Source of the DNA: Candidatus Puniceispirillum sp.
Lineage (GTDB): Bacteria; Pseudomonadota; Alphaproteobacteria; Puniceispirillales; Puniceispirillaceae
NCBI GenBank assembly: GCA_028382965.1
Contig: JAOEUK010000005.1
Span: 1 to 64,000, forward strand
Length of the DNA stretch: 64,000 nt
Reading direction: 5' to 3'
Positions 44,957-54,010 of the stretch are shown piece by piece (position 1 is the first letter of the stretch; every line of letters begins with the position of its first letter). Position numbers and translations under genes: made by a program. The notes under the pieces were generated by a model. It ran no database searches. It was not told the origin of the DNA and saw nothing but the letters and a program-made list of their open reading frames with translations.

Positions 44957-45480
44957 AGCATACCTGCTACAACACCATCACCACGAAGGATCTCACGAAC
45001 ACGGACATCTTTTGTTTCAAAAACATCTTCAAGAACTTTAACAGCGTTCCACGGTTGACCATCACCACACATAAACACGTCAAAAGCACCATAACCAATT
45101 TCTGGCCAAGTATGCACAGAGATATGACTTTCTGCCAGAACTGCAACACCAGAAACACCCTGCGGGCTAAACTTATGAGTATGAATATGTAATAGTGTTG
45201 CATTGCAAACATCTACACAACGCCGAAAGGCTGTTTGGATAAGCTGTTCATCATCAAGCCCGCTGCCATTGAGAACTTCAATAATCAAATGAGTTCCTGC
45301 AAAGATTTTACCATCTCGACGAACAAAATGATCATCGCGCGCATTATCGCTGACTAATGCAAGCCCCCCTTGCAGTTGTTGGGATTCTTGATGAACGACT
45401 AGGTTGTCGCTGTTGAAATCTTCCACTTGGGTGCCCGTTGCCAGACCTATCCCCAGTTGGAAAAGGCTGGCGTTATCCAT
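44953..45480 (-). CDS. speD: S-adenosylmethionine decarboxylase proenzyme, prokaryotic
   Basis: 175 residues from the ATG at 45480, which has AAGGGG six bases upstream; an earlier ATG at 45528 adds 16 residues without homology. The self-cleavage site is in LAESHISVHTWPE, between E117 and S118, the Ser becoming the pyruvoyl group. About 60 residues precede the conserved AGTHLIIEV start, longer than the usual class. It supplies decarboxylated SAM to SpeE, with which it overlaps by four bases. It diverges from queF. Confidence 0.94.
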   Translation of the reverse strand: MDNASLFQLGIGLATGTQVEDFNSDNLVVHQESQQLQGGLALVSDNARDDHFVRRDGKIFAGTHLIIEVLNGSGLDDEQLIQTAFRRCVDVCNATLLHIHTHKFSPQGVSGVAVLAESHISVHTWPEIGYGAFDVFMCGDGQPWNAVKVLEDVFETKDVRVREILRGDGVVAGML

Positions 45481-45800
45481 GACGCACCCCTTTTTAAACC
45501 AGTAGATGAACCAGCAATGCCTTAGCACCCCCCATGAAAAAGATCACAAGATGGGATCGGTCATCGCAACGAACGCTGGATAACTGTCTTGTGCAGTAAT
45601 GACAAGCAATAAATTGGATATTTCAAATATTAATCCAAAAGCTACCTTTTATAGCATCTTTTTACGTTCCAGAACTATTAACCAAAATAGGCTTGACCGC
45701 GATGGTTGGTTTTGGCTAACCCTATGGCAGAGGTTAAGCGGGCGCAGTTTCCTTGCACTAAAATCTGAAAACATGACGACAAGACAATTAAGAGGATAAA
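45481..45800. promoter_or_regulatory. divergent region speD / queF
   Basis: About 320 bases with the speD ribosome binding site at one end and AGAGGA before queF at the other. I looked for a preQ1 riboswitch in front of queF and did not find its consensus. A 66-codon plus-strand frame at 45599-45799 is probably chance. Nothing else recognised. Confidence 0.45.
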
Positions 45801-46250
45801 ATGGAAAACCTGAAAGCGCTTGGCAAAGAATACAAACAACCTAACAGTCCGGAAGAAGCCGAACTGGAACGCGTACCAAACCCCCATCCTGACTGTAATT
45901 TTGTTGCACGTTTAACCCAGCCTGAATTTACCTCACTTTGCCCAGTAACCGCTCAACCCGATTTTGCTCACTTAATGATCGATTACATCCCTGATAAGTG
46001 GCTTGTCGAGTCAAAGTCGCTAAAACTCTATCTTGGTAGCTATCGAAATCATCAAGCTTTTCATGAATCTTGCACTGTAGATATAGCAAAAGAGCTGATA
46101 AATCTTTTGTCGCCAAGATGGCTACGTATAGGTGGATATTGGTATCCACGCGGTGGCATTCCAATTGACATCTTCTGGCAGCACGGCAGCATTCCAGAAG
46201 GCACATGGGTGCCAGATCAGGGTGTTGCTAGCTATCGCGGTCGCGGTTAG
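45801..46250 (+). CDS. queF: NADPH-dependent 7-cyano-7-deazaguanine reductase
   Basis: 149 residues, the short unimodular QueF type. [13 protein letters not shown] holds the nucleophilic Cys 47 and the acid Asp 54. [23 protein letters not shown] holds Glu 89 that orients the substrate. The relative spacing of C47, D54 and E89 equals that in the Bacillus enzyme. It reduces preQ0 to preQ1 on the way to queuosine in tRNA. Its stop shares bases with the stop of the convergent thiX gene (4-base overlap). Confidence 0.96.
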   Translation: MENLKALGKEYKQPNSPEEAELERVPNPHPDCNFVARLTQPEFTSLCPVTAQPDFAHLMIDYIPDKWLVESKSLKLYLGSYRNHQAFHESCTVDIAKELINLLSPRWLRIGGYWYPRGGIPIDIFWQHGSIPEGTWVPDQGVASYRGRG

Positions 46251-46987
46251 GTTTGTTGCCTTTTGACCACATAACTACATAAGCGATCAACTGATCCATG
46301 CAGGAGAAGCGTTAAGAGCGCCAAAACTATCAGTGCGGCAAACATAAGGTCAATTTTTGCCCGCCCGTTGGCTAGCAGCATCAGATAGCCAAGACCCTGA
46401 GAGGCGCCGACCCATTCTCCAATAATAGCCCCAATGGGGGCGTAGACCGCGGCCAGCCGCAATCCTGATGCTAGCGCTGGAATTGCAGATGGAATTCGAA
46501 TATACCGCATGATTTGCCACGACTTTCCCTGCATCACATTTGCCATATCAAGCATGCCTCTTGGTGTCTGCATCAAGCCATCAAAAAAGGCTGATGTGAC
46601 TGGAAAATAAATAATTAGCAATGCCATAATTATTTTTGGCCACAACCCATAGCCAAGCCATAATGTTAGAACAGGCGCTAAAGCAAAAACAGGTAAAGCT
46701 TGGCTTATTACCATCATCGGTCGCACAACGAGGCGTGAGACCGGTGACAGGGCAAGTGAAATGGCTGTTACCACGCCAAGGACTGCTCCAAGGCAAAGCC
46801 CAATCAACACTTCAGCTATTGTCACTGTAGCATGATGACCTATTAATTCCAGATTGCTAAAAAGAGCCGTTGCAACCCGCATTGGTGAAGGCAGTATAAA
46901 GGCTGGCAGGCCAGTCATTACAACAAGCATATGCCACAGCAGCAAGATGACGCCAGTCACTGCGGCGATGCGCAAAACCCGAATCAT
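46247..46987 (-). CDS. thiX: ABC transporter permease for thiamin precursor
   Basis: 246 residues, six hydrophobic segments. The binding-protein-dependent permease loop, with an EAA-type motif, falls at about residues 150-175 ([29 protein letters not shown]). [17 protein letters not shown] is typical of SsuC/TauC/ThiX-like permeases. The gene is last in the thiamin operon, and its start overlaps the ATPase stop by four bases. Together with ThiY and ThiZ it probably imports a pyrimidine precursor (hydroxymethylpyrimidine or formylaminopyrimidine). The name follows the context. Confidence 0.85.
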   Translation of the reverse strand: MIRVLRIAAVTGVILLLWHMLVVMTGLPAFILPSPMRVATALFSNLELIGHHATVTIAEVLIGLCLGAVLGVVTAISLALSPVSRLVVRPMMVISQALPVFALAPVLTLWLGYGLWPKIIMALLIIYFPVTSAFFDGLMQTPRGMLDMANVMQGKSWQIMRYIRIPSAIPALASGLRLAAVYAPIGAIIGEWVGASQGLGYLMLLANGRAKIDLMFAALIVLALLTLLLHGSVDRLCSYVVKRQQT

Positions 46988-47730
46988 GGCATTTCACGCA
47001 ACAACCTTAACAGCTGTCCCTGACATGCCAGAACATCTGGCGCGTCATATGGCCTAATTACAGAAGATGATGGTGGGTTGATCTGTCTTAATCCAGACGT
47101 GCTCATCACATAAATAACTTCCCCTAGCCGAGCCGCCTCACCCGGATCATGCGTGATAAGACATACTGTTTTTCCAGCAAACAGCCGTGCCGCTAATTCC
47201 TGCATTTCAGCACGAATTCGCGCATCCAATGCAGAAAATGGCTCATCAAGCAAAACAATTGGGCGACTTTCCATTAAGGTGCGTGCTAAGGCTACACGCT
47301 GGCGTTGACCACCTGATAGGGCATTTGGTTTTTTGTGTGAATGGGAAGACAAGCCGACCTGTTCAATCAGGTCTTTGGCCAATGTCGAATCGACAGCGTC
47401 ACCTCGCAACCTACTACCAATAACAATGTTATCAAAGACATCAAGCCAAGGCATCAAATTATCACTTTGTGCCATCAAACTGATCCGCCCAGCAAGTTGC
47501 TGACCATCACTAGCGATGATTTCACCATTATGATCCACATAACTACCAAGCCCAGCCAGAAGACGCAGAATTGTTGTTTTCCCAACCCCTGACTGCCCTA
47601 AGAGACAGGTCCATTGTCCTGCTCCAACAGTCATTTCTACTTGTTGGAAAACAGACATCCCACTGATAGACGCATCGCCAACAAACTGTATTTCAGGGCT
47701 TGGTGGTACTTGCATCATCGGGACATTCAC
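46984..47730 (-). CDS. thiZ: ABC transporter ATPase for thiamin precursor
   Basis: 248 residues. Walker A is GQSGVGKTT at about 44-52, the Q-loop MAQSDNLMPW, the signature ALSGGQRQRVALARTL and Walker B VLLDEPFSALDARIR. The family is that of SsuB/TauB/ThiZ import ATPases. Four-base overlaps with tenA upstream and thiX downstream tie it into the operon. It powers uptake of the pyrimidine precursor captured by ThiY. Confidence 0.87.
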   Translation of the reverse strand: MNVPMMQVPPSPEIQFVGDASISGMSVFQQVEMTVGAGQWTCLLGQSGVGKTTILRLLAGLGSYVDHNGEIIASDGQQLAGRISLMAQSDNLMPWLDVFDNIVIGSRLRGDAVDSTLAKDLIEQVGLSSHSHKKPNALSGGQRQRVALARTLMESRPIVLLDEPFSALDARIRAEMQELAARLFAGKTVCLITHDPGEAARLGEVIYVMSTSGLRQINPPSSSVIRPYDAPDVLACQGQLLRLLREMP

Positions 47731-48401
47731 GCTTCTAGGCCCATTTGCCAGAACCCTACCTCAAGCCGCGTTGCGATATTAAACCGGCGGCATAAGCTAG
47801 GCCAACGAGAGCTTGTTGTTGGCTGATCACCCAACCTCCTTTGCACAGCATTATCAATAAGGCTGCCTACATCAGAACAAACATTCTGATATTCATCACA
47901 ACTATAGGTTTTGATCCATGCATCATAAGGCGACGTCTGATTTGATTGTAGCAGCCGAGCGCCAATTTCACCATAACCAAAAACACATGGTGCCAGCGTA
48001 GCCATCAAGTCAAGGAAGTCTCCCGAATGACCTGCATCTAGTACATAGCGCGTATATGCAAGGTTGGCGGTGTTTTCTTCAGCGGAAAACAGCTTTGATT
48101 CATCAATACCGGCATCAGCACAAATGCGGATATGAAGACTTATTTCATCATTTACCAGCGCATTGACCGTTGCGGCGCATGCACGCATTTCATCAACAGT
48201 ATCAGCCTTAGTAACAGCAAGAGCCCAAGCACGTGAAAAATGGATCAAAAACAGGTAATCTTGAACCAGATAATCCAGAAAGGCTTTTTTCGGCAGGTTG
48301 CCATTTCCCAATTGCGCGACAAAATCATGACAAACATAATCTTGCCAAAGAGGCCCAGCAGCTAACCGCCAGGCCTCAAAACTCTTTCCGTAATCGTTCA
48401 T
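47727..48401 (-). CDS. tenA: TenA family aminopyrimidine hydrolase
   Basis: 224 residues. YLVQDYLFLIHFSRAWALAV, EISLHIRICADAG and LAPCVFGYGEIGARL (catalytic Cys in the APCVFGY part) place it in the TenA_C group with a cysteine nucleophile. The enzyme releases the hydroxymethylpyrimidine base from degraded thiamin or converts aminopyrimidine to hydroxymethylpyrimidine. It lies between ThiY and ThiZ with four-base overlaps, which supports a salvage route for imported pyrimidine. Confidence 0.93.
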   Translation of the reverse strand: MNDYGKSFEAWRLAAGPLWQDYVCHDFVAQLGNGNLPKKAFLDYLVQDYLFLIHFSRAWALAVTKADTVDEMRACAATVNALVNDEISLHIRICADAGIDESKLFSAEENTANLAYTRYVLDAGHSGDFLDLMATLAPCVFGYGEIGARLLQSNQTSPYDAWIKTYSCDEYQNVCSDVGSLIDNAVQRRLGDQPTTSSRWPSLCRRFNIATRLEVGFWQMGLEA

Positions 48402-49336
48402 CGAGCCCCCAGATCGATAGCAAGCTCAGAAACAGGCCGGACCTCTTTCAGCAAACCAGAATCGTTCAAGAATTGTTCAAACCGGCTGTAGCGGCCTTCA
48501 TCAAGCGCTTCAGGACGCAATGCAAAACGCGGCAATGTATCACGCCATGCCCGTTTGTTTAACTCGTCATCCAGTTCCTTAGCAGTTCCTTTGAATATCT
48601 CCCAGCTTTCCTGCGGGTGATTAATGATAAATTGCGTTGCCTGTTCAGTTGCTTGCATGAAGCGCCGAATAACATCCTTGTCCATCCGGTCAGGATTTGC
48701 GACATAAATCAGTTCGTCATATGCCGGCAAGCCTTCCTCTTCCAAATAAAAACAGCGGCCAGGCACACCCTCAATATCCATCTGATTTAACTCAAAATTA
48801 CGAAAAGCACCGATCACCGCATCAACCTGTCCCGACATAAGTGCTGGCGATAGCGACCAATTAACATTAACGAGCTCAATATCAGCCATTGAAAGGCCGT
48901 GCCGCGCTAAAATGGTAGTTAATAAAGCCTCTTCAACGCCAGCAACAGAAAACCCAATCTTTTTACCTTTGAGGTCGGCAATTGATTGAATATTTCCATC
49001 TTTCAGAGTTAAGAGACAATTCAGTGGTGTTGCAACAAGAGTCCCGACACGAATAAGTGGCAAGCCTTCAGCAACTTGAAGATGCAATTGTGGCTGATAT
49101 GAAACCGCCAAATCCGCCTTTCCAGCCGCCACAAGTTTTGGTGGGTCTGCCGGGTCTGCCGGGGCAATCACCTCAACATCAAGGCCTGCTTTTGTAAAAT
49201 AGCCTTTCTCTTGCGCCACGATAATTGGCCCGTGATCCGGGTTAACAAACCAGTCAAGCAACAATATAATTTTGTCTTGCGCTTGTAGTGGTGTGCTTGC
49301 AAATAAAAACAATAATACAACAATATAACGATTCAT
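48398..49336 (-). CDS. thiY: periplasmic pyrimidine-binding protein (NMT1/THI5-like)
   Basis: 312 residues with a signal peptide, MNRYIVVLLFLFASTPLQA, cut before QDK. The mature protein opens with LLLDWFVNPDHGPIIVAQEKGYF, the signature of the NMT1/THI5-like domain of ABC substrate-binding proteins. DLAVSYQPQLHLQVAEG and a central GKKIGFSVAGVEEA follow. It probably binds formylaminopyrimidine or hydroxymethylpyrimidine for ThiXZ. It starts two bases behind the ThiF stop and overlaps tenA by four bases. Confidence 0.9.
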   Translation of the reverse strand: MNRYIVVLLFLFASTPLQAQDKIILLLDWFVNPDHGPIIVAQEKGYFTKAGLDVEVIAPADPADPPKLVAAGKADLAVSYQPQLHLQVAEGLPLIRVGTLVATPLNCLLTLKDGNIQSIADLKGKKIGFSVAGVEEALLTTILARHGLSMADIELVNVNWSLSPALMSGQVDAVIGAFRNFELNQMDIEGVPGRCFYLEEEGLPAYDELIYVANPDRMDKDVIRRFMQATEQATQFIINHPQESWEIFKGTAKELDDELNKRAWRDTLPRFALRPEALDEGRYSRFEQFLNDSGLLKEVRPVSELAIDLGAR

Positions 49337-49337
49337 G

Positions 49338-50321
49338 TTAATCCTCTTTCATAATAAAAAATGGGTCCCCCACTGCAATAAGCAAGATAGGACCCAACCA
49401 AAAATCAGATAGCTTTTCCGCCGCCGCCCAGGCCCGCTGGCCTGATTGACAGCAAAAGATAATTCGTTCTGCCGACGCCAAAGGAAAATCAGCTGTAATT
49501 TCATCAAACCCAGCCCGAACGGCGCTTGGCGTCACCAACGGCCCCTCGGAGGATTCGCGCAGATCAATCACAAAATCACCCTGCTGGATTTGTGACACGC
49601 TGATAAATTGTAGATAACTTTTAGGGTCGATAGCACCGTCAAAGCGGAACCCACCAAAGCGGCTTACAGCAGCATCATATGTCAACAGCTGCCCAAGAGG
49701 TGATGGCTCTGTCCCTGTAATAACAGCGATTGAAAATTGCGCCTGCAGGGCGCCAATTACACCAACAATTGGCCCTAAAACTCCATCCTGTTCACAACTA
49801 CCAAAGCGTTTTGGTAAATCCGGAAATACTGCGCGCAGCCCAGGTGAATCGGCACAAAACCCTCCAACATAACCGGCCATACCAACAACAGATGCGTGGA
49901 CAAATGGCAAACGACGCTGACAGTTATCTGAAAGGGTGTAGCTGACGGCAAAACTGTCAGCACAATCAATAACCAGATCAACATCCGCTATATGTGCTTC
50001 AACATTGTCTGGGGTAAGTTGCTGAGTGATTGGTTTGATTTTGCAATCAGGATTTAATCCAGCCATATGATTGGCAGCCGCCTCAGCCTTCTGAGAGCCA
50101 AGATCATCAACACGAAACAGTGTTTGGCGATGCAGATTGCTTGCAACAACAATATCAGGATCAATGAGCCTAATATGTCCAACCCCAGCTCCAACAAGAT
50201 ACTGAAGTACGGGGCTTGCCAATCCACCAGCACCAACAACAAGGACGCGAGCAGCGGAAATCTTTTTTTGACCAGCCACACCAAATTCAGTAACCGCTAT
50301 TTGCCTTTCATACTTGTTCAT
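49338..50321 (-). CDS. thiF: ThiF-type adenylyltransferase fused to rhodanese domain
   Basis: 327 residues from the ATG at 50321, which overlaps the thiE stop as ATGA; an ATG six codons upstream is less likely. Residues 1-230 are an E1-like adenylyltransferase: YERQIAVTEFGVAGQ, VLVVGAGGLASPVLQYL and LIDPDIVVASNLHRQTLF. DCADSF follows. The C-terminal 90 residues look like a rhodanese: FVIDLRES, then IIFCCQSGQRAWAAAEKL with the persulfide-forming Cys. It adenylates the ThiS C-terminus and may itself relay sulfur, which fits the absence of thiI here. Confidence 0.9.
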   Translation of the reverse strand: MNKYERQIAVTEFGVAGQKKISAARVLVVGAGGLASPVLQYLVGAGVGHIRLIDPDIVVASNLHRQTLFRVDDLGSQKAEAAANHMAGLNPDCKIKPITQQLTPDNVEAHIADVDLVIDCADSFAVSYTLSDNCQRRLPFVHASVVGMAGYVGGFCADSPGLRAVFPDLPKRFGSCEQDGVLGPIVGVIGALQAQFSIAVITGTEPSPLGQLLTYDAAVSRFGGFRFDGAIDPKSYLQFISVSQIQQGDFVIDLRESSEGPLVTPSAVRAGFDEITADFPLASAERIIFCCQSGQRAWAAAEKLSDFWLGPILLIAVGDPFFIMKED

Positions 50322-50914
50322 CTTGTTGCTGCCAGCCATGCCAAAAGCCGGTCTTCAGGATGCTGCCTTAGGGTTATATCAGTAACAACTGACAAAATGT
50401 CAGCGCCTGCAGCAAAAACTCCTGATGCACGCTCGACGCTCATGCCACCAATACCAACGAGTGGCAAATCGCCAATCCGGTCTTTCCATTGCCGCACCCG
50501 GTCAAGCCCTTGCTCAGTCCATCTCATTTTTTTCAGGATTGTTGGATAAACTGGCCCAAGCGCTACATAATCAGGCTGTTTTGCCAATGCACGCTCCAAT
50601 TCCTCTTCATCATGAGTGCTGATACCAACTTTAAGACCAGCTCGACGAATAGCAACCACATCGGCCTCAGCCAGGTCTTCCTGGCCAAGGTGAACCCAGT
50701 CACATTGAAGATTAATAGCCATTTCCCAATAATCATTCACCACCATGACGACACCAGCAGCATCACATAATTGTTTAGACACTTTTAAGGCTGCTTGAGT
50801 TTCCTTTGCAGGCATACCTTTTAGTCGCATTTGCACCAGCTTTACACCAAGTGGGAGCATACGGACTAGCCAGTCAGGGTGATCAAAAATTGGATAAAAA
50901 CGGTCAAGGGTCAT
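50318..50914 (-). CDS. thiE: thiamin-phosphate synthase
   Basis: 198 residues, usual length. [10 protein letters not shown] near the start, [41 protein letters not shown] and [29 protein letters not shown] follow the TIM-barrel of ThiE. It joins hydroxymethylpyrimidine pyrophosphate with thiazole phosphate. Its start overlaps the thiG stop by four bases, and its end overlaps thiF. Confidence 0.95.
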   Translation of the reverse strand: MTLDRFYPIFDHPDWLVRMLPLGVKLVQMRLKGMPAKETQAALKVSKQLCDAAGVVMVVNDYWEMAINLQCDWVHLGQEDLAEADVVAIRRAGLKVGISTHDEEELERALAKQPDYVALGPVYPTILKKMRWTEQGLDRVRQWKDRIGDLPLVGIGGMSVERASGVFAAGADILSVVTDITLRQHPEDRLLAWLAATR

Positions 50915-51684
50915 TGTAAAAATGCCTTCCCAATCACAGGTGTTGATGGCATTGCCATATCGCGCGGCTCCATCGGATCAGCATCGCGGGCTAGTTTGCC
51001 AGCCTCAATAGCTCTTGAAAAAGCAGTTGCCATAAGAACTGGGTCTCCAGCCTTAGCAACCGCCGTGTTCAACAAGATTGCATCAAACCCCATTTCCATA
51101 GCCTGCGTCGCCTGTGACGGCAGCCCAATCCCAGCGTCAATAACCATTGGGACATCCGGATAGTGTGCTCTTAGGCTGCGCAACCCATAAGGATTCAAAA
51201 GTCCAAGCCCAGTTCCAATCGGAGAGCCCCATGGCATCAGAACTTCACATCCGACATCAAGCAAACGGTCAGCAAGAACAAGGTCTTCTGTTGTATAGGG
51301 AAAAACCTTAAACCCATCACGGCACAGTTTTGCAGCAGCGTCAACCAGCCCGAATGGATCAGGCTGCAAACTATCACTGTGACCAATTACTTCCAATTTT
51401 ATCCAGTCTGTTTCAAATAATTCACGTGCCATTTTTGCAGTTGTGATGGCCTCACTGGCGGAGTAGCAACCGGCTGTGTTTGGGAGAACCAAGACACCAA
51501 GATCACGGACAAGACTCCAGAATCCCTCACCGGCATGCGCCCCAGCAGCCTCTCGACGCACCGAAACGGTAGCAACGGATGCAGCAGATTTACGAAAAGC
51601 TTCAGCAAGGATGGCAGGCGACGGGTACTGCGAAGTACCAAGCATGAAGGCCGAAGGCAAACAAACTCCGTAAAAAGAAGTCAT
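50911..51684 (-). CDS. thiG: thiazole synthase
   Basis: 257 residues from ATG at 51684, one base after the TAG of thiS; the longer reading upstream lies inside thiS in another frame. [10 protein letters not shown]-like [37 protein letters not shown] with the Schiff-base Lys, and [16 protein letters not shown] belong to Thi[20 protein letters not shown] also belongs to it. It condenses deoxyxylulose phosphate, dehydroglycine and ThiS-bound sulfur into the thiazole ring. Confidence 0.96.
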   Translation of the reverse strand: MTSFYGVCLPSAFMLGTSQYPSPAILAEAFRKSAASVATVSVRREAAGAHAGEGFWSLVRDLGVLVLPNTAGCYSASEAITTAKMARELFETDWIKLEVIGHSDSLQPDPFGLVDAAAKLCRDGFKVFPYTTEDLVLADRLLDVGCEVLMPWGSPIGTGLGLLNPYGLRSLRAHYPDVPMVIDAGIGLPSQATQAMEMGFDAILLNTAVAKAGDPVLMATAFSRAIEAGKLARDADPMEPRDMAMPSTPVIGKAFLQ

Positions 51685-51685
51685 A

Positions 51686-51883
51686 CTATCCTCCCTGCCT
51701 CGGGGCGACAATTTCCACTTGATCACCCGCTTCAATTTCAAATTCCTTGCGCTGCTCAACGGCAACAAAACCCCCATTTACAGCTGTTGCCACGCGCATA
51801 TCGCCATACCCAGCCTCGAGCAGAATGGCCCCAAGCTTTTGGGCTGTTACATCTTTGTGTAAACCGTTAATTAAGATTTTCAT
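51686..51883 (-). CDS. thiS: sulfur carrier protein ThiS
   Basis: 65 residues of the ubiquitin-like fold, ending with the essential Gly-Gly (APRQGG). [12 protein letters not shown] at the start and [13 protein letters not shown]-like [12 protein letters not shown] in the centre are typical. The terminal glycine becomes a thiocarboxylate that donates sulfur to thiazole formation. It overlaps thiO by 17 bases. Confidence 0.94.
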   Translation of the reverse strand: MKILINGLHKDVTAQKLGAILLEAGYGDMRVATAVNGGFVAVEQRKEFEIEAGDQVEIVAPRQGG

Positions 51884-52889
51884 CCATCACCTCAGGAATT
51901 TTTTTTGAGAATATGTAATCCGCAGACATCCGTGCTAATGATGGAGCCAGCAAGAACCCATGCCGGAAAAGGCCATTGACGTAAAGTGTGTCTCCGCAAC
52001 GTCTAATACGTGGCAAATTATCTGGAAAAGCGGGCCGTGCATCGACCCCTATTTCAAGAATTTCAGCTTCGCCAAAGGCTGGATGAAGCGCATAGGCGGC
52101 ACTTAACAACTCAAGAACTGAACGGACGGAAGCAAAATGTCCGTTTTTTGACTCAATTTGCGTGGCTCCAAGCATAAACACACCATCCCCACGAGGCACT
52201 AAATAAATTGGAATGCGCGGATGCAACAGTCGCACTGGCCTTGAAAGATTTATATCAGTGGAGCGGATAACCAGCATCTCTCCCTTTACACCGCGCAAAT
52301 CCTTCAAAGCATCGGCAGCTGACAAACCACGGCAGTCAATCCGGTTAATAGATTTTTCTGATGAAACATTCCTAGCATTATAAGAAAAATCTAAACCATC
52401 ACCAATTCCAATAGTAATATTGCGGCTTTTCAATTCGTCAACAAGACAACCCAAAGCATCACGTGGCGATAAATGCGCTTCAGATGAAAAAAACAATCCA
52501 CGCTGTGAGCGTCCAGCCAAATCAGGTTCAAGGACTGCCAGTTTATCTGCATCAATCCATTCATGCTGACGGGTACGGCGAGCAAATTTGTCTAGTTCGC
52601 GTCCATCCCGACTAAGCGCCAAAACCAAGGAGCCATTCTGTTTTATGTCGACATTATGACGCTGCCACCAGTTTGCTGCCTCTTGGCCAAGACGCACAAC
52701 TGGCTCTTCTGCGACTTCGCCCTCGCAGAACGGCGCCAACATTCCTCCAGCCCACCAAGAACATCCATGCTCTGCTGGGCGGCCATGACGATCAATGATG
52801 TTCAAGTTTGCTCCGCGTTCGGCTAATTCAGTAGCCAAACAAAGGCCAGCAACACCACTCCCAACAATTGTTATTTGTGGAATGGTCAC
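51867..52889 (-). CDS. thiO: glycine oxidase for thiazole synthesis
   Basis: 340 residues. FAD loop ITIVGSGVAGLCLATELAERG is at the N-terminus, then GCSWWAGGMLAPFCEGE, which is a conserved ThiO stretch. LVPRGDGVFMLGATQIES and a C-terminal NGLFRHGFLLAPSLARM complete the DAO family pattern. It oxidises glycine to iminoacetate (dehydroglycine), used by ThiG in aerobes. It sits three bases behind thiD. Confidence 0.93.
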   Translation of the reverse strand: MTIPQITIVGSGVAGLCLATELAERGANLNIIDRHGRPAEHGCSWWAGGMLAPFCEGEVAEEPVVRLGQEAANWWQRHNVDIKQNGSLVLALSRDGRELDKFARRTRQHEWIDADKLAVLEPDLAGRSQRGLFFSSEAHLSPRDALGCLVDELKSRNITIGIGDGLDFSYNARNVSSEKSINRIDCRGLSAADALKDLRGVKGEMLVIRSTDINLSRPVRLLHPRIPIYLVPRGDGVFMLGATQIESKNGHFASVRSVLELLSAAYALHPAFGEAEILEIGVDARPAFPDNLPRIRRCGDTLYVNGLFRHGFLLAPSLARMSADYIFSKKIPEVMDENLN

Positions 52890-52892
52890 TTG

Positions 52893-53705
52893 TTAACTCC
52901 ACAACTTATAGAAGTGATGAACCGGTCCGTGCCCCTGGCCTATCTCTAAATGGTCAGCAGCCTTAATCGCTTCATGGAGCCAAAGATGCGCCTCACCTGT
53001 CGCTTCATCAAGCGCCAAACCTTTTGCAATTCCAGCAGTAATTGCAGATGAAAACGAGCATCCCGTACCATGAGTATTACCAGTACCAAGCCGCGGAGAT
53101 TCAAATTTAACTATTTTATTGTCAGTTATCAAATAATCACAACATATGGGTCCATCAGCATGTCCACCCTTCAATAACACCGCTTTGGGACCAAGAGCCA
53201 ACAAAGCCTTCCCCTGCTCAACTAACGCAAGACCATGATCTAATGACAGTAAACGTGTTGCCTCAGGAATGTTGGGAGTTAAAAGAGATGCCAGCGGTAA
53301 AAGCTTATCAATAAGACTGGCCACTGCATCATCATGCAATAAAGCATCTCCTGATTTTGCTACCATAACTGGATCAAGAACAATTGGCCCCTCATAATTG
53401 GCAAGTGCGCTCGCTACCACCTCAATCACTTCTGGCGTGCCAAGCATCCCAATTTTGATAGCGTCAATCCGAATGTCATCTAAAACAGCTTTGATTTGCG
53501 CATCAATCATTTCTGGAGATACAGTCTCAACCAAAGTCACCGCAAGTGTATTCTGCGCAGTAATTGCTGTTAAAACACTGGCTCCATAAACCCCGTGGGC
53601 AGAAAAACTTTTTAAATCTGCCTGAATACCCGCTCCACCGCCACTGTCTGAACCAGCAATAGTTAAAGCTGTTGTAACCGGTTTTTTAAAATTATTTTTA
53701 CGCAA
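52893..53705 (-). CDS. thiD: hydroxymethylpyrimidine (phosphate) kinase
   Basis: 270 residues. TIAGSDSGGGAGIQADLKSFSAHGVYGASVLTAITAQNT is the ThiD N-terminus. VLDPVMVAKSGDALL, LLTPNIPEA, VLLKGGH and GTGNTHGTGCSFSSAI, with the catalytic base region, complete the ribokinase-like fold. It phosphorylates hydroxymethylpyrimidine twice. As first gene of the operon it follows the TPP riboswitch by about 57 bases. Free pyrimidine from salvage can enter here. Confidence 0.95.
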   Translation of the reverse strand: MRKNNFKKPVTTALTIAGSDSGGGAGIQADLKSFSAHGVYGASVLTAITAQNTLAVTLVETVSPEMIDAQIKAVLDDIRIDAIKIGMLGTPEVIEVVASALANYEGPIVLDPVMVAKSGDALLHDDAVASLIDKLLPLASLLTPNIPEATRLLSLDHGLALVEQGKALLALGPKAVLLKGGHADGPICCDYLITDNKIVKFESPRLGTGNTHGTGCSFSSAITAGIAKGLALDEATGEAHLWLHEAIKAADHLEIGQGHGPVHHFYKLWS

Positions 53706-53762
53706 AATAACATCCCAAATATTCTGTTTTGGGACAAGAGAATAGCCATTTAGATTTTGGTT

Positions 53763-53866
53763 AATCTCCGTTCCCTACGCCAGTTTTAACTGGATCAGGT
53801 TCTATGGGTTAGCTTTTGCCTCTCAGCCTTAAAATTATCTTTCGAACAAATTAAGGCACCCCAACA
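53763..53866 (-). ncRNA. TPP riboswitch (THI element)
   Basis: Read on the minus strand, the element starts with GTTGGGGTGCC. A stem GCCTTAA/TTAAGGC follows, then CTGAGAGG, ACCCATAGAACCTGATC and a helix CCAGTT/AACTGG leading into GCGTAGGGAACGGAG. These are the strictly conserved blocks of the thiamin pyrophosphate aptamer in the right order. It lies ahead of thiD, so high TPP should shut down the whole ten-gene operon, most likely at translation because no strong terminator hairpin is visible between it and thiD. Confidence 0.95.
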
Positions 53867-54010
53867 GATAAAAATGTTTTAACTGGCCAACGATGTATTT
53901 TCAAGACAAAAATAATGGAAAATTGTCTCTAGCCAATGTATTTTATATCTATCATTTTAAAGGTAACTCCTCTTAGCCTCTTGAAACTAATCAAGTGATA
54001 AGGATAAATC

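Noticed and set aside
45599-45799. 66-codon frame upstream of queF
   Set aside because: No ribosome binding site or family, and it ends at the queF ribosome binding region; most likely chance.
45650-45800. preQ1 riboswitch before queF
   Set aside because: The conserved aptamer blocks were looked for and are not present in the right order.
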